A DNA stretch of 64,000 nt from Paenibacillus durus ATCC 35681 (lineage in GTDB: Bacteria > Bacillota > Bacilli > Paenibacillales > Paenibacillaceae), in assembly GCF_000993825.1 (NCBI RefSeq), contig NZ_CP011114.1, forward strand, positions 5,270,001 to 5,334,000. Reading direction: 5' to 3'. The notes beneath the pieces are model-generated. The model saw nothing but the letters and a program-made list of their open reading frames with translations. It was not told where the DNA came from and did no database searches. Both the position numbers and the translations under genes were made by a program. Positions 24,703-33,312 of this stretch are shown here, piece after piece (positions within the stretch are counted from its first letter, which is position 1; the number at the start of each line of letters is the position of its first letter).

Positions 24703-24993
24703 ATGATTATTATCCATGCTACGTTTTATGTAAATCCGGAAAAGAGAGAAGCATTCTTGACCGAGATTAAGCTGCTGCTTGCGGGGAGCCAAGCGGAAGA
24801 GGGCAACGTGTACTATGACCTGTACGAGCATTCGGAGAAAAAGAATGTGTTCATTATGGTCGAAGCCTGGCGCGATTCCGCGGCCGTCGATATCCATAAC
24901 GCTACCCCTCACTTTACCGGTTTTGTGGGCAAAGCGGAGAATTTCCTTACAGCTCCGCCTGATATTAAGGTATACAACGCAGAACAGGCGTAA
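24703..24993 (+). CDS. ABM-domain putative quinol monooxygenase
   Basis: 96 residues, the full length of the antibiotic-biosynthesis-monooxygenase domain (ferredoxin-like dimeric barrel). ATFYVNPEKREAFLTEIK and NVYYDLYEHSEKKNVFIMVE are the typical strands, followed by WRDSAAVDIHNATPHF. AAGGAGGG lies upstream. Relatives such as YgiN oxidise quinols without cofactor. It is probably co-transcribed with the nitroreductase and is closed by a terminator. Confidence 0.85.
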   Translation: MIIIHATFYVNPEKREAFLTEIKLLLAGSQAEEGNVYYDLYEHSEKKNVFIMVEAWRDSAAVDIHNATPHFTGFVGKAENFLTAPPDIKVYNAEQA

Positions 24994-25034
24994 GGGGAAT
25001 GTCATAGACATTTTACCCGCAGCAGTTATTCATC

Positions 25035-25081
25035 AGAACCTCCCGTATGGCGGTTATCGTCATTCGGGAGGTTCTTTTTTG
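25035..25081 (+). terminator. Rho-independent terminator
   Basis: Stem AGAACCTCCCG/CGGGAGGTTCT, followed by TTTTTT. It ends the nitroreductase/ABM unit. Confidence 0.9.
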
Positions 25082-25102
25082 AGTAAAAAGGGTCCTTGGC
25101 GC

Positions 25103-25882
25103 TTACTTGTACATCTCGGGTCTTCGGTCGGTAAATACCGGGATTTGCCTGCGCGCTTCCCGCACTTTGGCCAGATCAAGCTCGCCGGATATAATCTCCT
25201 CCCCTTCGCCCGCCTCACAGACGATTTCTCCCCAGGGATCAATAATCATGGAATGCCCCGCAAAAACATTGGCGGGATCGGACCCCGCCCGGTTGCAGGC
25301 GACAACATAGCACTGGTTCTCAATCGCCCGGCTGACGAGCAGCGCACGCCAGTGGGCAAGGCGCGGCAGCGGCCATTCCGCAGAGACGAACAGCACCTCC
25401 GCTCCGGAGACCATGTGCGCGCGTATCCATTCCGGAAACCGGATGTCGTAGCAGATGACGCCGGCGCAGGGGGTGCCGTCCAGACGGAACAGCCCTTTGG
25501 ACGACCCCGGCTGGAGGTACAGATGCTCATCCATAAGCCGGAACAGATGCAGCTTGCTGTATTCCAAGGCAGGAACGCCTTCGCGGTTCGCTGCGAACAT
25601 GGTGTTGGTTACACCTTCCGCGCGCTGCCAGGCGGTGGAGCCTGCGATAATATTAATGCCGTATTCCTTGGCTAAGCCGCCGATAAACGCTGCTGCGGCC
25701 TGGCCGCCAGGATCGGCCATTTCATCAAGACGCGTCAAGTCATAGCCCGTCGTCCACAGCTCGGGCAGCAGGATGCAGTCCGGCTGTCCTTGCGCGGCAA
25801 GACGGATGGCGCGCTCCGCCGCAGCGTAATTGGCCTTCGGATTGCCGAAGGCGATGTCGAGTTGAAGCAGGGAAACTTTCAT
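25103..25882 (-). CDS. Carbon-nitrogen hydrolase (nitrilase superfamily, omega-amidase-like)
   Basis: 259 residues with the complete catalytic triad: E41 in LLPELW, K110 in LEYSKLHLF and C144 in GVICYDIRFPE. Length and motifs match the Nit2/YafV omega-amidases that clear 2-oxoglutaramate or 2-oxosuccinamate from transaminase and methionine-salvage reactions; the exact amide is not shown by sequence. Cytoplasmic, no signal peptide. The gene is divergent from an uncharacterised small gene. Confidence 0.9.
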   Translation of the reverse strand: MKVSLLQLDIAFGNPKANYAAAERAIRLAAQGQPDCILLPELWTTGYDLTRLDEMADPGGQAAAAFIGGLAKEYGINIIAGSTAWQRAEGVTNTMFAANREGVPALEYSKLHLFRLMDEHLYLQPGSSKGLFRLDGTPCAGVICYDIRFPEWIRAHMVSGAEVLFVSAEWPLPRLAHWRALLVSRAIENQCYVVACNRAGSDPANVFAGHSMIIDPWGEIVCEAGEGEEIISGELDLAKVREARRQIPVFTDRRPEMYK

Positions 25883-26036
25883 TTACAGGTTCGCCTCCTT
25901 ATGTATAGCACTATACGGCTATCCGCCGTTCAAGGCAATATGGCTGCCCGGCGATCTTCTCAAGGCAGCAGCGCCTATTGACAAAACCGGCAGACCGAAG
26001 TAAAAAAGTAGGATATACCGGAAGGAGAAGCGAAAG

Positions 26037-26414
26037 ATGAGAATTACGATAACCCGCGCTGGAGAGCGCCATGGCGAGGTATATTTCTCCTCGGCCTACG
26101 GCGAGGGCAAGGGGCAATGGCTCGGCTCCTCCCTGGTACCCGGACAGGAATATGAGGCCGAGCTTGAGCTGCCCGAGCTCTTTATTAAATGGGTGGATCT
26201 CGTTCCGGCTCCCGGGCAGCCGCCGGCGATCTCTATGGAGTTGGGCAAGAATATCCTGACCGGTACACTGGAGGATATTGAAGAAGACGGAACGGCTTAT
26301 ATGCGGCTCGGGGAGTCGCTGATTATGTTCGAATGTCTCGGCGAGCCTATGGCGATTGGCGGCACAGTGGAGCTTTCTGCCGGAATCATCCGCATCTATC
26401 CGGCGGCTTATTAG
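26037..26414 (+). CDS. Uncharacterised 125-residue protein
   Basis: GGAAGGAG precedes the ATG. The product is acidic, predicted beta-rich, soluble and cytoplasmic, with GEVYFSSAYGEGKGQWLG near the N-terminus and LEDIEEDGTAYMRLGESLIM near the C-terminus. I recognise neither family nor motif. It is a single gene between a nitrilase-type hydrolase on the other strand and an ArsR regulator. Confidence 0.6.
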   Translation: MRITITRAGERHGEVYFSSAYGEGKGQWLGSSLVPGQEYEAELELPELFIKWVDLVPAPGQPPAISMELGKNILTGTLEDIEEDGTAYMRLGESLIMFECLGEPMAIGGTVELSAGIIRIYPAAY

Positions 26415-26583
26415 CACAGGGCGGGTTCCCGCGTTCCGGCGATTCGGGCTTGTCAGCGTAGGCAGCCGGAGGCGGCGAAGGCGAACCGGGGTTGTGCGCG
26501 GCTTATTTCGCGGGTATGCTGTAAATAACAGGCGGAAAGTTTGAAGCGAAGAATTTGAAGAAGCTGTGAGGAGCACGGGCGAA

Positions 26584-26910
26584 ATGAACAGTGATATTCA
26601 GCAATTTAAAAGCGAATTTTTCAAGGCGTTGGCTCATCCGATGCGCATCCGCATTTTGGAGCTGCTGAGCGAAGGGGAGAAGACCGTCAACGAGATGCAG
26701 GCGATTCTGGGGTCGGAAGGCTCTGCCGTATCGCAGCAGCTCTCCGTTCTGCGGGCGAAGAACGTGGTGAACAGCGTGAAGGAGGGCACCTCCGTTATCT
26801 ATTCGCTCCGCGATCCGTTGATCAAGGATCTGCTGGCCGTGGCCAAGCAAATTTTCGATAACCATCTGGTGAACGCTATCTCTCTGCTGGAGGAGATCCG
26901 CAGCAAATGA
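26584..26910 (+). CDS. ArsR-family transcriptional regulator
   Basis: 108 residues from the ATG at 26584, with GAGGAG upstream; a GTG six codons earlier overlaps that box. FFKALAHPMRIRILELLSEG is the ArsR entry helix, and the helix-turn-helix contains AILGSEGSAVSQQLSVLRAK. No metal-binding cysteine pair (CxC) is present, so it may respond to something other than a soft metal. It precedes a SulP transporter by 150 bp, and direct repeats near that gene's promoter could be its operator. Confidence 0.88.
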   Translation: MNSDIQQFKSEFFKALAHPMRIRILELLSEGEKTVNEMQAILGSEGSAVSQQLSVLRAKNVVNSVKEGTSVIYSLRDPLIKDLLAVAKQIFDNHLVNAISLLEEIRSK

Positions 26911-26985
26911 AGGCTGCGGCTCCCGAATCGCTCGTGTTGAATACGCCTTCATAAAGATCGGCTTCAATGATCTTTGACTTTAGGA

Positions 26986-27044
26986 TTGACATTGAAAAAA
27001 GACAGGAGTAATGTGTCATATATATTCAAATAATCAGATATTCA
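26986..27044 (+). promoter_or_regulatory. SulP promoter with possible ArsR site
   Basis: TTGACA (26986-26991), 17 bp, TAATGT (27009-27014). Just downstream, ATATTCA occurs twice (27022-27028 and 27038-27044) around AATAATCAG, an AT-rich imperfect dyad of the type bound by ArsR regulators. The promoter is well supported; the operator is tentative. Confidence 0.65.
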
Positions 27045-27063
27045 GAGAAAAGAAGGTTAAAAG

Positions 27064-28824
27064 ATGATAGGATGGAGCCGATTTCAGAACTATAGTATGA
27101 GCTCTCTGCGGAAGGATCTTGTATCCGGTATAATTGTCGGCGTTATTGCCATTCCTTTGGGAATGGCTTTTGCTATTGCTTCGGGTGTCAAACCCGAATA
27201 CGGCATTTACACGACGATCATTGCCGGCATTATGATCTCGCTATTCGGCGGTTCGAAGTTTCAGATCGGAGGCCCGACCGGCGCGTTTATCCCGATTCTG
27301 TTCGCCATCGGGGCGCAGTACGGCTACGAGAATCTGCTCATCGCGGGCATGATGGCCGGTATTATGCTTGTCCTGATGGGCGCTCTCCGGCTGGGCGTGC
27401 TGATCAAATTCATTCCGAAGCCCGTCACCATCGGCTTTACCGCCGGAATCGCCGTCATCATCTTTACCGGGCAAATCGCCAGCTTCCTCGGCCTGAAGGG
27501 TGTGGAGCGGCATGAGAAGTTCGTAGATAATATGCGTGAAATTGGTATTCATCTCTCTACAGTTAACGTATACAGCATTGTGACGGCGGCAGTCTGCCTG
27601 GCCGTACTGCTGCTGGCTAAACGGTACGCTCCCAAGGTGCCGGGTTCGCTGATCGGGCTGGTTATTGCCAGCGTCTTGGCGGCGCTGTTCTTCAGCGGCA
27701 AGGTCACGACGATCGGCTCGGCTTACGGAGATATTCCAAGCACGCTGCCGAGCTTTCACTTCCCGATCATTACCTGGGAGCGCATCCGGTCGCTGCTGCG
27801 GCCTGCGTTCCTAATCGCGATGCTGGGCGCAATCGAGTCTCTGCTGTCGGCCGTTGTGGCCGATGGTATGACCGGCAGCCGGCATGACAGCAACCGCGAA
27901 TTGATCGGACAAGGCATCGCCAATATCGCGGCTCCGCTGCTTGGCGGAATTCCGGCGACCGGCGCGATTGCCCGGACCGCCACCAATATCAAGAGCGGAG
28001 CCGCTTCTCCGCTGTCCGGCGTGATCCATAGCGTTGTCGTATTCCTGATTCTGCTGCTGTTCGCTCCGTATGCCTCAAGCATCCCTCTAGCGGGGATGTC
28101 TCCGATCCTGATGGTGGTCGCCTGGAATATGAGCGAGCGTAAGGCGTTTCTTCATCTGCTCAAGACGAAGACGGGGGATTCGCTGGTGCTGCTGATCACC
28201 TTCCTGCTTACGGTCTTCGCCGATCTGACGATGGCCGTGGAGGTGGGGCTCGTGCTGGCCGTTATCCTGTTCGTCAAGCGGATGGGCGAGGTTCATCTCG
28301 TGTCCAAGGTGCTGCCCGATCCGGAGTCGGTCAAAGTGGGACCGCATATGGTCTCGAAGGAGCATGATTGCCCGCAGATCGGCATTTACAACGTGGAAGG
28401 CCCGCTGTTCTTCGGGGCGGCCTACCGCTTCGAGAATACGATGCCCGGAGCCGGGCCTGAGCAGCCAAGGGTGGTCCTGCTAAGGATGAGCAAGGTGCCG
28501 TTCATGGATACAACAGGGGAGAGCAATCTGGTGGGGCTCGTCCGGCATCTGGAGAGTTCGGGCGGGAAGCTGCTTATCTCCTCTATTCAGCCCCAGCCGC
28601 TTGGGCTGCTCCGGAAGACGGGCCTCTATGAGCGGATCGGCGCTGCCCGGTTCTACGATCATACCGGGGAAGCAATCGATGAAGCTCTCCGCACCATTTC
28701 CCGGGAGCAGTGCATCGGCTGCCGGCACGCCGCCTTCCGGGAGTGCGCTGCACTGTCCGGCTACGAGGAAGCGCAGAATCTAATTGGCTTCAAAGCACGC
28801 TCCAAGCCGGAAATCGCCCGCTGA
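27064..28824 (+). CDS. SulP-family anion transporter with STAS domain
   Basis: 586 residues: about twelve to fourteen membrane helices (about 15-410) of the SLC26/SulP fold, then a cytoplasmic STAS domain (about 440-555) with RVVLLRMSKVPFMDTTGES. Bacterial members carry sulfate, bicarbonate or dicarboxylates; sequence alone does not choose. A short cysteine-containing tail, EQCIGCRHAAFREC, follows the STAS domain and is unusual; it might bind metal or form a redox switch. The ArsR gene upstream probably controls it. Confidence 0.9.
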   Translation: MIGWSRFQNYSMSSLRKDLVSGIIVGVIAIPLGMAFAIASGVKPEYGIYTTIIAGIMISLFGGSKFQIGGPTGAFIPILFAIGAQYGYENLLIAGMMAGIMLVLMGALRLGVLIKFIPKPVTIGFTAGIAVIIFTGQIASFLGLKGVERHEKFVDNMREIGIHLSTVNVYSIVTAAVCLAVLLLAKRYAPKVPGSLIGLVIASVLAALFFSGKVTTIGSAYGDIPSTLPSFHFPIITWERIRSLLRPAFLIAMLGAIESLLSAVVADGMTGSRHDSNRELIGQGIANIAAPLLGGIPATGAIARTATNIKSGAASPLSGVIHSVVVFLILLLFAPYASSIPLAGMSPILMVVAWNMSERKAFLHLLKTKTGDSLVLLITFLLTVFADLTMAVEVGLVLAVILFVKRMGEVHLVSKVLPDPESVKVGPHMVSKEHDCPQIGIYNVEGPLFFGAAYRFENTMPGAGPEQPRVVLLRMSKVPFMDTTGESNLVGLVRHLESSGGKLLISSIQPQPLGLLRKTGLYERIGAARFYDHTGEAIDEALRTISREQCIGCRHAAFRECAALSGYEEAQNLIGFKARSKPEIAR

Positions 28825-28854
28825 CGGAGCGCGCAAATATGTGAAGAGGAACTA

Positions 28855-28893
28855 AATGAAAGCCCGGGTGACAGCGCCCGGGCTTTCATTTAT
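28855..28893 (+). terminator. Rho-independent terminator
   Basis: A 14-bp stem, AATGAAAGCCCGGG/CCCGGGCTTTCATT, with a short loop and following T's. It ends the SulP gene. Confidence 0.85.
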
Positions 28894-29014
28894 GGCTAGA
28901 TAGCTTGAAGGCCGAACGGACCAGCACACAGGTCATATCGGGTAGACTCGGGTTCTCCTTCTTTGTACAATGGGATAATATATGGAAATATTGCTGATAA
29001 GGAGAAGGTTGCTG

Positions 29015-29731
29015 ATGAAGGAGCTGAATTATCCGAAGGTATTTCTGATGCTTGCCGGACTCACTCTGGCAACGCTGGCCGTATATGGCATCGTTTCGCT
29101 GAGGACCGATGATTTCTACAAGTTTTTGATCTGGAATCTGTTTTTGGCCTGGCTGCCGTTTCTTTTCTCGCTGGCGGCGCATGCGCTGTACAGACGGGAT
29201 GCGCATAGTCTGCTGCTGCTTCCGCTGGGAGCGGCCTGGCTGGTCTTTTTCCCCAATGCCCCGTATATTATGACCGATCTGCTTCATTTGACGAACCGCA
29301 GCGGGATTTATATTGTTGGCGGCGCCGTCCAGAGCCGGTTCTGGTATGACCTGACTATGCTGCTGCTGTTCACTTGGACCGCCTGGCTAACCGGGTTCTT
29401 CTCACTGTACCAGTTCCAGACGGTGATCTGGCGCAAATCGAATCTGCTGCTGTCCTGGGTCTTTGTGCTCGCCGCTTGCATCCTTGGCGGGTATGGAGTG
29501 CTGCTGGGCCGGGTATACCGCCTCAACAGCTGGGATGTGCTGACCGACAGGCACCGGCTGTATCAGCTTATGCTGGACAGCGTGAACCGCCAGTCCGTCT
29601 TTTTCACCCTATTCATTGCTCTTGTGCTGCTGGTCATCTATGCGACGCTGTATAGTCTGCTCAATGCGCGCGGCAGCGGAAGCCAAGGTGCTGAGATTGG
29701 CGGATTCCAGTACAGACGCGGATCGTGGTAA
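29015..29731 (+). CDS. DUF1361 integral membrane protein
   Basis: 238 residues from the ATG at 29015, which AAGGAGA precedes; an ATG 11 codons upstream lacks a ribosome binding site. Seven or so hydrophobic helices. The conserved loop LVFFPNAPYIMTDLLHL and RVYRLNSWDVL are typical of the DUF1361 family, whose function is not established. It is a single gene, followed by the second copy of the dispersed repeat. Confidence 0.82.
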   Translation: MKELNYPKVFLMLAGLTLATLAVYGIVSLRTDDFYKFLIWNLFLAWLPFLFSLAAHALYRRDAHSLLLLPLGAAWLVFFPNAPYIMTDLLHLTNRSGIYIVGGAVQSRFWYDLTMLLLFTWTAWLTGFFSLYQFQTVIWRKSNLLLSWVFVLAACILGGYGVLLGRVYRLNSWDVLTDRHRLYQLMLDSVNRQSVFFTLFIALVLLVIYATLYSLLNARGSGSQGAEIGGFQYRRGSW

Positions 29732-29840
29732 GCGGGTATGAGGTGCAGGATGCGGAATGTGAATTGTAAGCTGCGGTGCTGTGATTAGAAAAATGGAGCT
29801 GTCCCATAAGTGAATATACCTGCGGTACGGCCGCCTTCCT

Positions 29841-30102
29841 AAAAAAGTTAAGAAGCCAGCAAGTCTTTCGGTTATTGGAGATTTGCTGGCTTTTGCTTTT
29901 CTAATTAGGGCAATGGCTCTAACATCAAGGGACAGGTCAGGTTCGTTATGATTTTAGTTCAGATCATTGCAAAACAGCTAAAGTGCAGCTTTTTTCGATC
30001 AAAAACGTTGTTTCTCAGAGAAAACCTACAATTATACAGGAATTTGAGGCTGTTCTGACTGAATTTGAGGCTCAATGGGAACAAACCTGCATTTTCTCCT
30101 AG
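29841..30102. repeat. Dispersed non-coding repeat, copy B, left part
   Basis: Matches copy A (19753-20160) from AAGTTAAGAAGCCAGCA up to the point where an IS3-family element was inserted. Both hairpins of copy A are kept. The match resumes at 31493 on the other side of the element. Confidence 0.85.
30099..30102. repeat. Target-site duplication CTAG, left
   Basis: CTAG directly left of the element, repeated at 31493-31496 on its right. The two flanks join into a copy of the dispersed repeat, which supports this as the insertion point. The ends are partly palindromic, so the boundary could shift by a base or two. Confidence 0.6.
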
Positions 30103-30161
30103 GCCCCCTAATTAAACTGGAGTCCTCCCACCCAATAATTTAAACTGGAGCTAAGGGGGAG

Positions 30162-30491
30162 ATGACGAGGATGGGAAAGAGGCTGAAAGAGGAAGAACGG
30201 CTTAAAGTTGTTAAGGAAGCGTTAGCTGGAGTTAAGGTGGGGGTATTATCCCGCATGTATGACATCCATCCAGAAACCATACGCGGGTGGATTAGGGATC
30301 ATCGTGACTCCATTCCACCCGAAGATATTCCGGTTGCAGATGAGCATCTTCAAGAACTTCAGCGACTACAGGATGTGGAACAGCGCTACGAAAAGGCCAT
30401 GAAGGTGCTCGGGGAAAAAGAACTGGAGCTTGAGATTCTGCGAGAACTGCTAAAAAAGAAAGACCCCGCTTATCCGAAAAATTCGAAGTAG
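30162..30491 (+). CDS. IS3-family transposase OrfA
   Basis: 109 residues from 30162 (MTRMGKRLKEEER); an ATG three codons in, nearer the GGGGGAG box, is possible. The helix-turn-helix GVLSRMYDIHPETIRGWIRD binds the element ends, followed by a leucine-rich coiled coil, LQRLQDVEQRYEKAMKVLG. Near the end a run of six A then G (30452-30458) is a slippery site leading into orfB. Confidence 0.92.
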   Translation: MTRMGKRLKEEERLKVVKEALAGVKVGVLSRMYDIHPETIRGWIRDHRDSIPPEDIPVADEHLQELQRLQDVEQRYEKAMKVLGEKELELEILRELLKKKDPAYPKNSK

Positions 30492-30513
30492 CAGACCTAT
30501 TTATTAAGCGGGG
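30452..30513 (+). promoter_or_regulatory. Programmed -1 frameshift signal
   Basis: A_AAA_AAG (30452-30458) in the orfA frame, followed 5 nt later by a stem CCCCGCTTa (30464-30472) pairing with tAAGCGGGG (30505-30513). After slipping back one base the frame reads GAA AGA CCC and stays open into orfB. This is the usual IS3 arrangement for making the OrfAB transposase. Confidence 0.85.
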
Positions 30514-30520
30514 GGAACCG

Positions 30521-31423
30521 GTGGCATGGGTTCTGCGCATCCTTGGATTATCCGAATCGACGTACTACGATCGTAAAAAACGAGCTGCCCGTCCGGCAAC
30601 AAAACGCCCACCAGAAGGCCAGATGGGGCGTCCGGTGCCGGGCTACTCCTTCACGGTTACGGGAGAGAAAGTCAGTGACGAACAAATCAAGGAATGGCTG
30701 CTTGAGCTCCTCGAAGGCGAAGAGCATGTCTATGGCTACAAACTTCTTGCGCAATGTATTCGTAACCGGTACAGCGTAAAGCTGAACAAGAAGAAAGGAT
30801 ATCGCTTGTGTAAAGAGCTAGGGATTCTTCAGCAATCCCGTAAGCGCCTCCCCTCACATCCACGCCGGCTTCCCAAGAACCGGGTCGTCACAGGGTCCAA
30901 CCAGTTGTGGCAAATGGACATCAAGTACGGCTACATCATCGGCCAGGAACGTTTCTTTTTCGTGCTTAGTATCATTGATGTATTTGACCGTGTCGTGGTC
31001 CAGCAGTACAGAGGACCCGTATGTGAGGCCAAACATGCGGTCCAAACCCTATGGCGAGCGCTACAGAGTCGTCTCCAATCCGGAGAAGTCATGCCCGTGA
31101 TTCGAACGGACAACGGGCCGCAATTCGTCAGCAAGTTATTTGGAGATACCTGTGAAAGCCTGGACATGATTCACGAACGCATCCCGCCGCGGACACCGAA
31201 TATGAATGCCTACATTGAATCCTTTCATAGCTTAATGGAACGCGATCTGTTCAGCAAAAGAGAGTTCATGACCTTCGACGAAGCCTATGAGGCCCTCGAT
31301 CAATATATGGACTTCTACAACAACCGCAAGATGCATGGCAGCTTGAAATTAATGCCTCCAGCGAAGTTTTCAGAGTGGGTTAAAACGCTGGAAGACTCAT
31401 CGACATTTCATAAAGCCATGTAA
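30521..31423 (+). CDS. IS3-family transposase OrfB (integrase domain)
   Basis: 300 residues counted from GTG 30521, although the functional product is probably the OrfAB fusion made by frameshifting near 30458. HVYGYKLLAQCIRNR and KGYRLCKELGI lie before the integrase core. The DDE triad is D133 (QMDIKYG), D197 (IRTDNGPQF) and E233 (NAYIESFH), with 35 residues between the last two as expected. FYNNRKMHGSLKLMPPAKF ends the domain. No frameshift or stop damages it. Confidence 0.93.
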   Translation: MAWVLRILGLSESTYYDRKKRAARPATKRPPEGQMGRPVPGYSFTVTGEKVSDEQIKEWLLELLEGEEHVYGYKLLAQCIRNRYSVKLNKKKGYRLCKELGILQQSRKRLPSHPRRLPKNRVVTGSNQLWQMDIKYGYIIGQERFFFVLSIIDVFDRVVVQQYRGPVCEAKHAVQTLWRALQSRLQSGEVMPVIRTDNGPQFVSKLFGDTCESLDMIHERIPPRTPNMNAYIESFHSLMERDLFSKREFMTFDEAYEALDQYMDFYNNRKMHGSLKLMPPAKFSEWVKTLEDSSTFHKAM

Positions 31424-31492
31424 TATCTTGAAATAAAGAGTTATTTTACGAACGCTTGTTAATTGTAGGGCATGACTCCGGATTAAAGGGGC

Positions 31493-31618
31493 CTAGCCGT
31501 TTTTGCAGGAATGTTATACATAGCTATTCTTAGTCGACCAAAAGATGTACAATTTCAGGTTTTCTGCATTATTTACTTCCCCCCTAAATTAAAGAAGAAT
31601 CCCCCGCTTCCATTCGGG
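31493..31618. repeat. Dispersed non-coding repeat, copy B, right part
   Basis: Begins with the CTAG target duplication and continues the match to copy A: CGACCAAAAGATG, ACAATTTCAGGTTTT, GCATTATTT, CCCCTAAATT and TTCCATTCGG. With 29841-30102 it makes a full copy. Confidence 0.8.
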
Positions 31619-31647
31619 TGGCCCCGTCCACCTACCTAAATCCCACC

Positions 31648-31677
31648 TAAAAAAGGGCATCCCATTATGGGACACCC
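31648..31677 (-). terminator. Terminator of the amylase operon
   Basis: On the minus strand GGGTGTCCCA/TGGGATGCCC with a 3-nt loop, followed by TTTTTT. It lies 24 bp beyond the GH13 gene. Confidence 0.85.
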
Positions 31678-31700
31678 TCATTTGATGTTTAATTTGAGGC

Positions 31701-33269
31701 TTATTTCAAGCCGCAGGTTGTATAACCCGGGATCGTGATTTCCAGTTGATCGCCGGATTTCTTGACTTTTACGCTATTTGAAGTGGCAAAATCGAGCTTA
31801 CGCCCTTGCCATTGTTCACCGGACAGTTCGATGGTTACCGTGTCACCGCTCAGATTGTGCAGAACGAGTACGGAGTCATCCTCAAAGGTTCTGGTGTACC
31901 CTATAATTCGGCTGTCTCCGGTCGGCATCTCCCGGATGTCGCCCTTCATTAAGGCGGGACTCTCATGACGGATGCGGATTAGCTCCTTGTAATGGGAGAG
32001 GAGGGACTCCTTATCCTTCGCCTGCGCCTCTACGGAGACGGCGTCCGGACCTGAATTATCGCGGGAGGGCTCCCAATTCGTCTGCCCTTCTCCGCTTCCC
32101 GGGTACCACCGGAACGGCTCGCGGATATTCTCATCCGGCTTCTCCCCGAGCATGCCGATTTCCTCTCCATAATAAATGAACGGGTTGCCCGGCAGGGTGA
32201 GCAGGATGGAGGCGGCGGTTTTGGCTTTATTCACGTCCCCGTTCAGTAAGGACATTGTACGTACCTGATCGTGATTGGTCAGGAATGGGGCGTCAATCGG
32301 GTTCGAAGCGTAGCTGCTGTACAAATCAAGGGTATTTGACGCAAAAGAAGCCAGCCCGTTGTCCGAACCGTTCTGCACGGCGTCCAAAATCTTCGAGGAC
32401 ACGTCGAAGTTGAACGAAGAATCCAGCGCTTTGTAGTAAGGCGCAATTTTGTACGGGCGGTCCCATACCTCGCCGACCAGATAAACATCCGGCTTCACTT
32501 CGGCCAGTCCCCGCTTGAATTCATCCCACCATGCGACATTCTTATCCGCCTCATCAGGCTTGCTGTAGATATGCATGGCTGCGTCGAGACGGAAGCCGTC
32601 GGCTCCCTGGTTCAGCCAATGCTTCCCGACATTGATCATCTCTTCACGCACTTTCGGATTGTCAAAGTTCAGATCCGGCATGAAATCTATGAACAAAGCG
32701 TAGTAATAGTCCCCGGAACCCGGATACGACTCGTGCCAGAGCTGCTGTCCCCACGGCCCTTTTTCATTCAAATCAGTGTTCTCGTCGGCCCAGATATAAT
32801 AGTCCCGGTACGGGCTGTTCTTGTCCTTGGCGGCTTCCAGGAACCACGGGTGTTTGTTGCTCGTGTGGTTGAGCGCGAGGTCGATCGTTACTTTCATTCC
32901 CCGTTTATGCGCTTCCTGCGTCAAACTCCTGAAGTCTTCCATACTGCCGTACGCCGGATCTACACTGTAGAAATCGGTCGTATCATACTTATGATAGCTA
33001 GGGGAAGGACCGATCGGCATCAGCCACAGCGAATCGACGCCCAAATCTTTCTTGGTATGCGGGTTTCCGTCATTCAAATAATCCAGCTTTTGCAGGATGC
33101 CGTTCAGGTCACCTTTTCCGTCGTTATTGGAATCAGAGAAGGAATTGACATAAATCTCGTAATAGACGCCAAGGTTGGAGTCGTTCTGAATTTGCGGTTT
33201 AGCAAGAGCACCGCTGGCGAAGCTGAACAGCAGGGGTAGAGTTAAGGCCATTGATGTCATTTTTTTCAT
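31701..33269 (-). CDS. Secreted GH13 alpha-amylase-family enzyme
   Basis: 522 residues from the ATG at 33269 (GAAGAGAGG upstream; the frame opens 24 codons earlier without a start signal). A signal peptide ends near residue 23. The GH13 regions are intact: DLALNHTSNKHPW, GFRLDAAMH with nucleophile D229, VGEVWD with acid E267, and TNHDQVRT with D334. YYEIYVNSFSDSNNDGKGD and the C-terminal beta domain resemble secreted oligosaccharide-acting amylases. It should hydrolyse or rearrange alpha-1,4 or alpha-1,6 oligosaccharides outside the cell. It follows the TapA-like gene by 43 bp and shares its transcript. Confidence 0.9.
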   Translation of the reverse strand: MKKMTSMALTLPLLFSFASGALAKPQIQNDSNLGVYYEIYVNSFSDSNNDGKGDLNGILQKLDYLNDGNPHTKKDLGVDSLWLMPIGPSPSYHKYDTTDFYSVDPAYGSMEDFRSLTQEAHKRGMKVTIDLALNHTSNKHPWFLEAAKDKNSPYRDYYIWADENTDLNEKGPWGQQLWHESYPGSGDYYYALFIDFMPDLNFDNPKVREEMINVGKHWLNQGADGFRLDAAMHIYSKPDEADKNVAWWDEFKRGLAEVKPDVYLVGEVWDRPYKIAPYYKALDSSFNFDVSSKILDAVQNGSDNGLASFASNTLDLYSSYASNPIDAPFLTNHDQVRTMSLLNGDVNKAKTAASILLTLPGNPFIYYGEEIGMLGEKPDENIREPFRWYPGSGEGQTNWEPSRDNSGPDAVSVEAQAKDKESLLSHYKELIRIRHESPALMKGDIREMPTGDSRIIGYTRTFEDDSVLVLHNLSGDTVTIELSGEQWQGRKLDFATSNSVKVKKSGDQLEITIPGYTTCGLK

Positions 33270-33312
33270 CGTTTGAAACCTCTCTTCCTTAAAAATAATG
33301 GGATTATGCATC

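Larger units (their letters stand above)
30103..31492 (+). mobile_element. IS3-family insertion sequence
   Basis: About 1,390 bp. Imperfect terminal inverted repeats: the left end is GCCCCCTAATTAAACTGGAG, and the right end in reverse complement is GCCCCTTTAATCCGGAGTC. TTAAACTGGAG recurs inside the left end. It encodes overlapping orfA and orfB with a programmed frameshift site and an intact DDE triad, so it may be active. CTAG flanks both sides as a 4-bp duplication, and the element splits a dispersed repeat whose unsplit copy lies at 19753-20160. The termini lack the usual TG...CA of many IS3 elements. Confidence 0.9.
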
